DNA of 64,000 nucleotides from Salinigranum rubrum (GTDB taxonomy: Archaea; Halobacteriota; Halobacteria; Halobacteriales; Haloferacaceae): NCBI RefSeq assembly GCF_002906575.1, contig NZ_CP026309.1, forward strand, positions 4,092,001 through 4,156,000, written 5' to 3'. The notes beneath the pieces were generated by a model. It searched no databases. It was not told where the DNA came from and saw nothing but the letters and a program-made list of their open reading frames with translations. A program made the translations under genes and the position numbers. Of this stretch, positions 53,394 through 60,328 are shown one piece after another (the first letter of the stretch is position 1; the number at the start of each line of letters is the position of its first letter).

Positions 53394-54482
53394 TCAGTCG
53401 GACTCGGCGTCCGTGGTCGCTCCCGACACCGTCTCGACCGCCCGCGAGACCATGCGCTCGGAGTAGCCCGCGGCGAAGCCCACGACGATCATGAGCGCCG
53501 GCGTGATTCCTCCGAGGTCACCCACGAAGGGCGTCTGAAGGAAGAAGTAGAAGACGAGCGCCGAGATGGCCCCGATGAGGCCGCGCGCCCAGGTAAACGC
53601 CAGTCCCGTGATGCGCTGTGCGACCTTCGTCGAGACGCGCTTCTTCTGGAGCGACCGCATCCCGAACAGCGACGCCCCGACCATCCCCGAGAGGGCGACG
53701 AACACGGCGAAGCCGGCGCTCGTGACGACGGGTTGTGCCTGCGTCGTCTCCCCGCTCTCGACGACCGGGAGCGTAAACGGTGGCTGGAAAAAGGTCGCGA
53801 TGTCGAAGTACGGCAGTATCGAGAGGACGACGAACACGAAACCCGCGAGGGTCCCGAGCCAGAACAGCTGGTTGAACTGGAGCTGGAGGTAGTAGCGTTT
53901 CAGGTGGACGCCCTCGTACTGGTCGTGGAGGATTTTGCTCGCCGCGCGGACCTCCTCCCCGGTCACGTCGTCGGCCAGTCCGTCCGCTCCGAGGAGCTCT
54001 TCGACCGCCTCTTTCCGCCAGCCACCGAGGGTGTCGAGCGCCTCCAGGCGGATGGCTCGCGCTCGCGTCCGGAGCGCGTCGGGTTCGCCCGCCCTCTCCA
54101 CGTCCGCGGCGTTCTCGGCGGCCTCCGTCGCCGCCTGTGCCCGTTTCGCCGCCTCGCGTTCGTCCAGGGCCTCCAGGCCGTGGATTTCGAGTCGCTGTGC
54201 GGCGTGGAAGTAGCGCCAGCCGTCCTCGACCCGGCCCGCCTCGAGCGCCTCCTCGACCTTCTCCAGCAGGTCGGTGACGTCGCGCTCCCAGAACGTGCCG
54301 TCGCCCGCTGCCCGCGAGACCAGCGTGTCGAACTCCTCGCGGTACACCTCGAAGTCCGCGCGCAACCGGACGAACCCCATGTTCTTCGTGCGACTCCTCC
54401 GGCCGAGCCACCCGAACGGCGACCACGACCGACCCCCTATCTCGGACGACCGCTCGCCCGGAACGCTCTCGACGGAACCCAT
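53394..54482 (-). CDS. Haloarchaeal membrane protein of unknown function (362 aa)
   Basis: Residues 1-190 are a soluble, helical, charged region (RADFEVYREEFDTLVSRAAG; EALDEREAAKRAQAATEAAE). Then four hydrophobic helices follow (WLGTLAGFVFVVLSI, VVTSAGFAVFVALSGMVGASLFG, AFTWARGLIGAISALVFYFF, ITPALMIVVGFAAGYSE). The helical half could be a sensor or coiled-coil domain. No family recognised. The start is supported by TAGTATATG (minus, 54511-54519), 29 bases upstream. Confidence 0.75.
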   Translation of the reverse strand: MGSVESVPGERSSEIGGRSWSPFGWLGRRSRTKNMGFVRLRADFEVYREEFDTLVSRAAGDGTFWERDVTDLLEKVEEALEAGRVEDGWRYFHAAQRLEIHGLEALDEREAAKRAQAATEAAENAADVERAGEPDALRTRARAIRLEALDTLGGWRKEAVEELLGADGLADDVTGEEVRAASKILHDQYEGVHLKRYYLQLQFNQLFWLGTLAGFVFVVLSILPYFDIATFFQPPFTLPVVESGETTQAQPVVTSAGFAVFVALSGMVGASLFGMRSLQKKRVSTKVAQRITGLAFTWARGLIGAISALVFYFFLQTPFVGDLGGITPALMIVVGFAAGYSERMVSRAVETVSGATTDAESD

Positions 54483-54510
54483 CTCACCCACGCTAGTCGC
54501 ACCGGAGTGA

Positions 54511-54519
54511 CATATACTA
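54511..54519 (-). promoter_or_regulatory. TATA box of the 362-aa membrane protein gene
   Basis: Minus-strand TAGTATATG, 29 bases before the ATG at 54482. Confidence 0.5.
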
Positions 54520-54640
54520 GTACGTCGCACGGTCCTCCGACGCTCCCGACGGAGACGGACTCGGGTGGTCCCCGCCCCACGTCGGTCTACTCGCTCCGGC
54601 GGACCGCGTCGGTTAACCTCCGTGGGTCCTAACGGCGGAT

Positions 54641-55150
54641 ATGGCCGATGGCTACCGCGGGGTCTTCGGTGCGTTCCCGTACGCGTTCCGGCAGAGCCGG
54701 TCGCTGCTCTTTCGGAGCTACGTCCTCGTCGGCGCGCTCGTCGCGGGGGCGGTGACGCTCCTGTTCGGCGCGGGACTCGTCGTTCTCGTCGCTCAAACGG
54801 CTGCCATCGAGGGCGGGTCGCTCACGCTCTCGCGGGCGTTCTACATCGTGGTCGGCCTCTTCGTCGTCGCGCCGCTGGTCGCGCCCGTGCTCTTCGTGGC
54901 CCGTCGACACCGTCGGCAGGAGGGTGACGACGCCCGGTACGACCTCGCGCTCTCGCTCGCGGGCTACCTGTTCATCGCGTCGCTGTACGTCGGACTGGTC
55001 ATCACCGTCCCGACGGACCAACAGAGCCCGCCGCCGGTCGCCGTCGCCCCGCTCGTCGAAACGCTGTACGGGCTTCCCCAGGTTGCGGGCGTGGTGCCCC
55101 CGCTCGTCGGGGGATGTCTCATCCTCGCCGTCCATCGACTCCTCCGCTGA
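54641..55150 (+). CDS. Membrane protein (169 aa)
   Basis: It starts MADGYRGVFGAFPYAFRQSR, a basic amphipathic segment, followed by four hydrophobic helices at about 23-50, 63-84, 103-123 and 145-168. No motif or named family. Its end is eight bases from the convergent VTT-domain gene. Confidence 0.72.
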   Translation: MADGYRGVFGAFPYAFRQSRSLLFRSYVLVGALVAGAVTLLFGAGLVVLVAQTAAIEGGSLTLSRAFYIVVGLFVVAPLVAPVLFVARRHRRQEGDDARYDLALSLAGYLFIASLYVGLVITVPTDQQSPPPVAVAPLVETLYGLPQVAGVVPPLVGGCLILAVHRLLR

Positions 55151-55157
55151 CTCGGGC

Positions 55158-55838
55158 CTACGCGGTGGGGAGCGCCGCCAGGAGACGCTCCCTGCAGAGA
55201 TAGACGCCCACGACTACGGCCGCCGCACCGACGAGAATTCCGACGACGAGTCGGTACTGCGCGCCGGCGAGGCCGTCGCCGACCAGCGTCGCGAGGACGA
55301 ACGTCGGCGTCCGCGCGAGGACGAGCACGACGAGTATCGTCCGCAGTCTGATTGAGGTGAGTCCGGCGAGCGCGCAGATGGCGTCGTCGGGGAACGTCGG
55401 CAGCGAGAAGACGACTACCAGTCCAAGGAGGCCGTAGTCGTCGACGAACGTGTCGAACCGCTCCAGCACCCCGTCTGTGACCACCCGCTGGACGAACGGC
55501 CGACCGTACCGCCGCGAGAGGACGAGGACGACGCTGCTGCCGATGGCGACTCCCAGAACGCTGTAGACGGCACCGACCGGACCGAAGAGGTAGCCGCCGA
55601 CGACCGCCAGCGTCTGTCCGGGAATAGGTGCGAGGACGACCTGCGTGGCCTGGAGGGCGACGAACGCCAGCGGAGCGTAGGGACCGGCCCGGTCGACGGT
55701 CGCGCGGACCCACTCGGGGTCGGTCACGAACGGGGCGTACCGCGTCACGGCCACGCCGACGCCGACCACGACGAGGGCGAGGACGCCGGTTCGGAGGAGG
55801 GTTTGCCGGCGGGCGGCGGGGGACTCGAACAGCCGCAT
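55158..55838 (-). CDS. TVP38/TMEM64 (VTT, DedA-like) membrane protein
   Basis: A 226-residue polytopic protein. The VTT domain signature appears as PIPGQTLAVVGGYLFGPVGAVYSVLGVAIGS, the re-entrant G-x-P/F-GP-V pattern, and the second half as SLPTFPDDAICALAGLTSIRLRT. Such proteins act as scramblases or transporters. The ATG at 55838 overlaps the upstream PHP stop by one base (TGATG), part of a three-gene operon. Confidence 0.87.
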   Translation of the reverse strand: MRLFESPAARRQTLLRTGVLALVVVGVGVAVTRYAPFVTDPEWVRATVDRAGPYAPLAFVALQATQVVLAPIPGQTLAVVGGYLFGPVGAVYSVLGVAIGSSVVLVLSRRYGRPFVQRVVTDGVLERFDTFVDDYGLLGLVVVFSLPTFPDDAICALAGLTSIRLRTILVVLVLARTPTFVLATLVGDGLAGAQYRLVVGILVGAAAVVVGVYLCRERLLAALPTA

Positions 55839-56509
55839 CACCGCACCGACGCCGCGCGGATGGCGGCGTTGGACACGTACTTGCGGACGTACTGGCGGGT
55901 GGAGGTTCGCTGGCCGACGACGCGCGTCCGGCCGGCGCGGATGGCGTCGAGTATCCCCTTCCCCGTCGTCTCCTCGACCCGGAGTTCGGTGTACGCCTTC
56001 CCGACGAGCGGGGCCGAGTGGGCGTCGCTCGCGCCGACCCCTGGAAAGTCGTACTCGCGGGCGAACGTCCGCGTCTGGCGGTTGCGGAGGCCGACGAGCG
56101 TGTGTGCGTTGTACACCTCGACCGCGTCCGGGTCGGCGGCCACGATGGCGTCCCGCCGTGCGCCGTGTCGCGACCGCTGGAACGGGTGGGGGACGACGGC
56201 GACGCCGCCCTGTGCGTGGACCCGGTCGACCGTCGTCGAAAGCGGGTCGGCGCGCGGGGGGCGGTCGTCGACACCGAGCGCGAGGAGGTGTCCGTCGGCG
56301 GTCGACACCTCCACCCCGGGGAGACCGACGAGGCCGTACGACGGTGCGAGCGCCGCCGCCCGGCGCGACTCGCGGATGGCGTCGTGGTCGGTGACGACGA
56401 CGCCGTCGAGGCCGACCGCCGCCGCGCGTTCGAGCATCCGTTCGACGGGTTCGTCCGCGTCGTACGAGTCCTCCGTGTGGACGTGGAGGTCGAGCCGGAG
56501 CCGTCTCAT
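55838..56509 (-). CDS. PHP-domain phosphoesterase
   Basis: A 223-residue metal-dependent phosphoesterase: DLHVHTEDSYDAD (His9, His11), VVTDHDAI, a His in VVPHPFQRSRHGA, and SDAHSAPLVG. All four metal-binding motifs are present. Similar to the stand-alone PHP/PolX-like phosphatases rather than to polymerase. It overlaps the CDP-alcohol phosphatidyltransferase gene by four bases and the VTT gene by one base, so it probably acts on a phospholipid-related phosphate ester. Confidence 0.88.
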   Translation of the reverse strand: MRRLRLDLHVHTEDSYDADEPVERMLERAAAVGLDGVVVTDHDAIRESRRAAALAPSYGLVGLPGVEVSTADGHLLALGVDDRPPRADPLSTTVDRVHAQGGVAVVPHPFQRSRHGARRDAIVAADPDAVEVYNAHTLVGLRNRQTRTFAREYDFPGVGASDAHSAPLVGKAYTELRVEETTGKGILDAIRAGRTRVVGQRTSTRQYVRKYVSNAAIRAASVR

Positions 56510-57201
56510 ACGAGACCGAACTCGAGCGCGAGGACCAGCGCGATGCTCACGGCGCCGCCGATGCCGACGAGCCAGTGGCCGAGGTCGGTCTTGTACGCCT
56601 TGTACCGGGAGGTCATCAGCGGGCAGACGGCGACGACGGCGACGCCCGCGACCCAGCCGTTCCACGCGCCGACGAACGCGTCGAGCAGATAGCTCGCGAG
56701 GACGACGACGTTCGTGTGGACGACCGTCGTGCCGACGTAGTAGGAGGTGCCGCCCTCGTCGCCGAAGCCCTCGGCGTTGTGTCGGACGAGGCGGAGGCCG
56801 CCGAACAGGAGGACGACGAAGCCGACGACCGCTCCCACGACCGGGTGCGGGGCGAGCACCGTGTGATACAGCAGGGCGGCGGTCACCAGATAGACGAAGA
56901 CGTCGATGAAGGAGTCGATGGCCCGACCGAAGTCGGAGTCGACCCCCTGCCGACGAGCCCAGTAGCCGTCGGCCTTGTCGAAGAGGAACCCGCCGAACAT
57001 CGCGAGTATCCCCCAGTTCGGCTCGCCGCTGATCACGAGGAGCGCGGCGACCCACGCCCAGAACAGTGCCGTCAGGCTGAGCCAGTCCGCCCCGTTCAGT
57101 CGGGAAAGCATGTTCTCCCCGGCCGTCGAACGCACCACGCGCTCGGCCCGGGAGTCGAACCCCTCGACCGGTTCGAGTGCGGACCTGTTCTCGTCGGACA
57201 T
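56506..57201 (-). CDS. CDP-alcohol phosphatidyltransferase
   Basis: A 231-residue membrane enzyme that joins an alcohol to a CDP-activated lipid. The complete catalytic motif D-G-x2-A-R-x8-G-x3-D-x3-D runs from Asp78 to Asp100 (DGYWARRQG...DSFID). About six hydrophobic helices follow. The alcohol could be serine, glycerol phosphate or inositol phosphate. First gene of the operon with PHP and VTT. The TTTTATC (minus, 57232-57238) 31 bases upstream supports the ATG at 57201. Confidence 0.93.
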   Translation of the reverse strand: MSDENRSALEPVEGFDSRAERVVRSTAGENMLSRLNGADWLSLTALFWAWVAALLVISGEPNWGILAMFGGFLFDKADGYWARRQGVDSDFGRAIDSFIDVFVYLVTAALLYHTVLAPHPVVGAVVGFVVLLFGGLRLVRHNAEGFGDEGGTSYYVGTTVVHTNVVVLASYLLDAFVGAWNGWVAGVAVVAVCPLMTSRYKAYKTDLGHWLVGIGGAVSIALVLALEFGLV

Positions 57202-57231
57202 GTCCTCGCTTCGTCCTTCGTGAACGCGGTA

Positions 57232-57238
57232 GATAAAA
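57232..57238 (-). promoter_or_regulatory. TATA box of the phospholipid operon
   Basis: Minus-strand TTTTATC, 31 bases before the start of the CDP-alcohol phosphatidyltransferase gene. A further AT-rich block (57248-57280) lies just upstream. Confidence 0.5.
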
Positions 57239-57287
57239 CCCGGCGCTAAAGTATATAGTAAATTCACAAATATATAGATAGGTGGGC

Positions 57288-57342
57288 GTATCGAGTGGTA
57301 CCGGTCGGTACCGATCGGTATCGAGCAGCACCGAGCGGTGGT
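57288..57342. repeat. Decamer tandem repeat (about five and a half units)
   Basis: A 10-base period with units such as GTATCGAGTG, GTACCGGTCG, GTACCGATCG, GTATCGAGCA and GCACCGAGCG. It sits next to an AT-rich stretch (57248-57280) in the gap between two genes on the same strand, the GNAT gene and the phospholipid operon. Confidence 0.7.
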
Positions 57343-57368
57343 GACGACCGGTGAGCGCTCCGGACGGC

Positions 57369-57950
57369 TCAGACTTCGCTGACGGTGTGACGGCGGTATC
57401 CGAACAGCCTGAGGTAGGCGTGGACGCGTCGTCGCTCGAACCCGTTCGCGTCGAAGGTCCACTGCGACGGGCGGTTGTCGAGGGCGACGAGCGCGTGAAC
57501 CGTCGCCAGCCCCCACTCGTGGGCGAGCGTTCTGGTCCGGGCGACGAGCGCCGTCGCCACCCCACGGTTGCGCGCGTGCGGGTGGACGAACACCCGCCTG
57601 ACGTACGCGCCGTCGAAGGACAGATCAGCCTCCAGCGGGTGGACGCGGATGGTCGGTGCGGGGCTAACGAACAGGTAACCGAGCACCTCTCCTCCGCTCC
57701 CCGTTCCCTCGCGCGCGACGAGGACCGTCTCGTCGTCGCGGTGTTCGGGGAGGGCCGGACACTCCACCCGGGTCAACGAATGGGGCTCCTCCGCCTCGAC
57801 GGTGACGCCGTCCGGGGGGTTGCGGCTCACCTCCTCGGCGGCCGGCGCGACGTACTCGTACATCCGGGTCGCGGTGACACCGACGCGTTTCAGCGCGTCG
57901 TACACCCGTCGGGCGTGGTCGTTCCGGGTCAGTCGCCAGAGGTTCGCCAT
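57369..57950 (-). CDS. GNAT-family acetyltransferase
   Basis: A 193-residue protein. The ATG at 57950 gives MANLWRLTRNDHARRVYDAL. The acetyl-CoA signature is VFVHPHARNRGVATALVART (Q/R-x-x-G-x-A/G), preceded by VRRVF and followed by LVALDNRPSQWTFDANGFERR. An N-terminal helical region of about 50 residues precedes the fold. Substrate unknown. Confidence 0.83.
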   Translation of the reverse strand: MANLWRLTRNDHARRVYDALKRVGVTATRMYEYVAPAAEEVSRNPPDGVTVEAEEPHSLTRVECPALPEHRDDETVLVAREGTGSGGEVLGYLFVSPAPTIRVHPLEADLSFDGAYVRRVFVHPHARNRGVATALVARTRTLAHEWGLATVHALVALDNRPSQWTFDANGFERRRVHAYLRLFGYRRHTVSEV

Positions 57951-58354
57951 CCGTCTCACCCGGGGGTGGTCTCCCCGGCGTAATAACGGGTGGTGGTCTC
58001 TGACTGAGGCGATGGTGCGTGCATGTCTCTACAGAAGCGTTGTTCGGGAGAGTGTTGAGAGGACGACGGCGTGACTGCGACCACGCGGTGCACGGACGCG
58101 GTGGACCGCAGCCACACCCTCCCCAGCCGATTCGGCCACTCGCGCGAGGGCCTGCTCGCGCCTCCGTGCGCGAGCCACCGGGTGGGGAGGTCCGAGGCTG
58201 CGGTCCACCGCGCCCGTGTGTGCGCGGCGTTTCTGCGGTCTCCCCAGCCCCATCGACGACTCCACACCCGCTCACCACTCAGCATCTCGCCTCTCTTCGA
58301 CACATCCGTCACGAGGACGAAAGGGTGAACAGGCGCTATCGCCTCCGTCCGACA
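57951..58354. other. Gene-free interval holding an inverted-repeat element
   Basis: 404 bases with no convincing frame. It contains the element at 58091-58218 and a promoter-like area before 58355. Confidence 0.5.
58091..58218. repeat. Inverted-repeat (MITE-like or structured RNA) element
   Basis: Left arm CACGGACGCGGTGGACCGCA + GCC (58091-58113) and right arm GGCTGCGGTCCACCGCGCCC + GTG (58196-58218) are complementary over 23 bases with one mismatch, enclosing about 82 bases. The 24-base block at 58111-58134 is identical to 51137-51160. Both copies are intergenic. It could be a non-autonomous mobile element or encode a folded RNA. Confidence 0.7.
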
Positions 58355-58869
58355 ATGAGCGACGACGCGTCTGAACGGACCGCAGAGACCGAACAGACCG
58401 AAGAGGCCGAGAAACGGGGCACGTTCCTCGTCACGGCCGCCGACGAGGAGTCAGCCGTGTTGAAGGACGTGACGAGCGGGCAGGTCCACACGCTCGCGGC
58501 GAACCCGGGCGTCGAGCGCGACGAGGCCGTCGAGGGGACCGTCGCGCCCGAACCGCCGCTGAACGTCTCGTGGCGACTCGTCGAGGTCGAGCGCCAGTGG
58601 CAACTGTCGCTCGAAGTGAGCGAGGAGTCGCCGACGACGCACGCCCGGGAAATCGCCGCCGACCAGTCGGTCGGCGACCTCACGCGGAAAGAACGCGCGG
58701 GACGGGTGAACTCCACGTCATCTCGGTCCCCGAGGACGGGACCGACGAGGCCGTGGAGGACGTCCTCAGCGACAGAGAGGGGGCGCTCTCGCGGGCGGCC
58801 CGACTCGGCGTCGCCCGCGTCGAGATCAGGTCGGAGCCGGGCGTCGTCGTCGTCCGCTACATGCCCTGA
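58355..58869 (+). pseudogene. DUF5812-like haloarchaeal protein, one-base frameshift
   Basis: The first part (MSDDASERTAETEQTEEAEK, then RGTFLVTAADEESAVLKDVT) reads in one frame to LTRKERA. The continuation GTGELHVISVPEDGTDEAVE ... SEPGVVVVRYMP is in another frame and ends at 58869. Adding one G at the GGG run 58699-58701 gives 171 residues. The layout matches what I recall as the haloarchaeal DUF5812 family. Function unknown. Confidence 0.72.
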
Positions 58870-58885
58870 CGGTGCGGCCGCGCGC

Positions 58886-59293
58886 TCAGTCGCGCGTCGG
58901 AATCTCCCCCGCGGGGACGATGGTACAGCCAGGGAGGTCGGCCAGCACGTCCTCGGGGCCGGGCGGGGCGTACACCGCGAGCAGTTTGAGCGTCTCCCAC
59001 CCCGTGTTCACGGTCCCGTGCTCGACGCCGGCGGGGATGGACACCATCTCCCCCGCACCGACCTCGCGCGTGTCGCCCGCGACGGTCTGTTCGCCCGTCC
59101 CGCTCACGACGTAGAGGATCTCGTCGCTGTCGGGATGGGTGTGGAGTTCGTGTCCCTTCCCGGGTTCGAGCAGTACCACCCCGGCGCTGAACCGCTCTGA
59201 GTCGCTCACTTCCGGTGTCGCCATCCACTTGAGCGTCCCCCAGTCGAACTGCTGTGTGTCGACGTCGTCGGGTTCGATGTAGTGCGTTACCAT
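58886..59293 (-). CDS. Cupin-fold protein
   Basis: A 135-residue single cupin. Metal motif 1 is KGHELHTHPDSDEILYVVSGTG (His, His, Glu). Motif 2 is GAGEMVSIPAGVEHGTVNTG (His). All metal ligands appear intact, unlike the cupin at 16867-17256. A sugar or small-ligand isomerase/dioxygenase or storage-protein-like role is possible. It is convergent with the frameshifted DUF5812-like gene. Confidence 0.87.
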   Translation of the reverse strand: MVTHYIEPDDVDTQQFDWGTLKWMATPEVSDSERFSAGVVLLEPGKGHELHTHPDSDEILYVVSGTGEQTVAGDTREVGAGEMVSIPAGVEHGTVNTGWETLKLLAVYAPPGPEDVLADLPGCTIVPAGEIPTRD

Positions 59294-59866
59294 ACACTGC
59301 CCACCACTCGTGACACGGAATTAACTATTTCGTGGGCGCGGGAAGTCACGATAGCCGCGCCACGGCGCCACTGTCCCGTCACCGGTCCAGCGACAACCAC
59401 GACGCACACGCCCGAGCGGTCGTCATCTCCAGTCGAAGCGATGCCCTTTTCGCTCCGTTTGGTACGTATTCGCACTGTTGAGTATTGAGCTACGCTCAGG
59501 CGGCCGACGACCGCTCGTCGAAGCCCCAACCCACCGGGACCACTCGACCGTCTCCAGTCGAAACAGTGGTCTTTCCGCTCGGGAGCGGTATGTGGAGGGA
59601 CGCACGCAGGGGGATAGCTCGGTATCGCTCGATTCGAATCGACTCCGGTGAGGGTTCACGTGTCCGTCCGCGACACGGCGACCCGGCCGGCGGTCACCTC
59701 CAGTCGAAGCAAGGGCCTTTCGACTCTATCGAGTACAGTCCGCTATGGACGGTATATATCCCCGGACGAGAGCCGGCCGGGGGCATCTCCAGTGGAAGCC
59801 ATGGCCTTTCCGCTCTATCGGGAAGTGTTCGACAACGTTTGTCACATAACCGTTTTGCGACCGGCG
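59294..59866. other. 573-base gene-free region with a four-copy repeat cluster
   Basis: No convincing gene is seen. The region carries four direct copies of a 32-base repeat (next entry) separated by 93, 114 and 57 bases. The last spacer contains the AT-rich GGTATATATC (59751-59760). Confidence 0.55.
59424..59815 (+). repeat. Four direct 32-base repeats, ORB-like
   Basis: Copies start at 59424, 59549, 59695 and 59784 and run 32 bases each. The consensus opens CATCTCCAGTCGAAGCNATG and continues GCCTTTCCGCTC. Copy 4 contains TCCAGTGGAA, identical to the core of archaeal origin recognition boxes; copies 1-3 have TCCAGTCGAA. The part that should read like a G-string after the core is GG(C/T)C(T) rather than GGGG. 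The function is unknown. Spacers differ in length and sequence. Confidence 0.8.
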
Positions 59867-60193
59867 TCAGGAGCGACGGCCGCTCTCAGCGTTCGGTCCG
59901 GCGGCGCTCTGGACCTTCCAGCCCCCGTCGTGGTCGGCCACGCGGGTCGTGAACGCGACATCGGTCTCGGGGCCCATCTCGTCGCCGCCCTCGACAGCCT
60001 CCACCCGGAAGCGGATGTCGAGCGAGTCGCCACAGCAGCCCACGTCGGCGAACTCCTCGAACTCGCTGCCCACGCGGAGGTCGTCGACGACTTTCCGGAG
60101 GTAGTTCACGTACCGAGGGCTCTCGACCTGGTCGCGCCCCCACTTCGAGAGCGCCTCGGGGTACGAGAGGACGACGCGCGTCGCTCGTGTCAT
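59867..60193 (-). CDS. Haloarchaeal protein of unknown function (108 aa)
   Basis: It starts MTRATRVVLSYPEALSKWGR. An alpha/beta protein with segments YVNYLRKVVDDLRVGSEFEE and VGCCGDSLDIRFRVEAVEGG, and a C-terminal beta strand DVAFTTRVADHDGGWKVQSA. A Cys-Cys pair (VGCCGDS) is notable. No named family. It ends just where the repeat cluster region ends. Confidence 0.68.
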   Translation of the reverse strand: MTRATRVVLSYPEALSKWGRDQVESPRYVNYLRKVVDDLRVGSEFEEFADVGCCGDSLDIRFRVEAVEGGDEMGPETDVAFTTRVADHDGGWKVQSAAGPNAESGRRS

Positions 60194-60328
60194 GGACGTG
60201 TGTAGGAGGAGGAACGAGAAGAGCGTGGTGGGAGGAGAAGCGAGGTGGCGCGTGTCACGGCGACGGACGAGCGCCGACGAGGCAGAGCGAAACCGGAAGA
60301 AGAGACGGGATGAAGGGGTCGTGCCCGT

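Noticed and set aside
59424-59815. CRISPR array
   Set aside because: Spacers vary from 57 to 114 bases, copies are not identical, there are only four, and no cas genes are seen.
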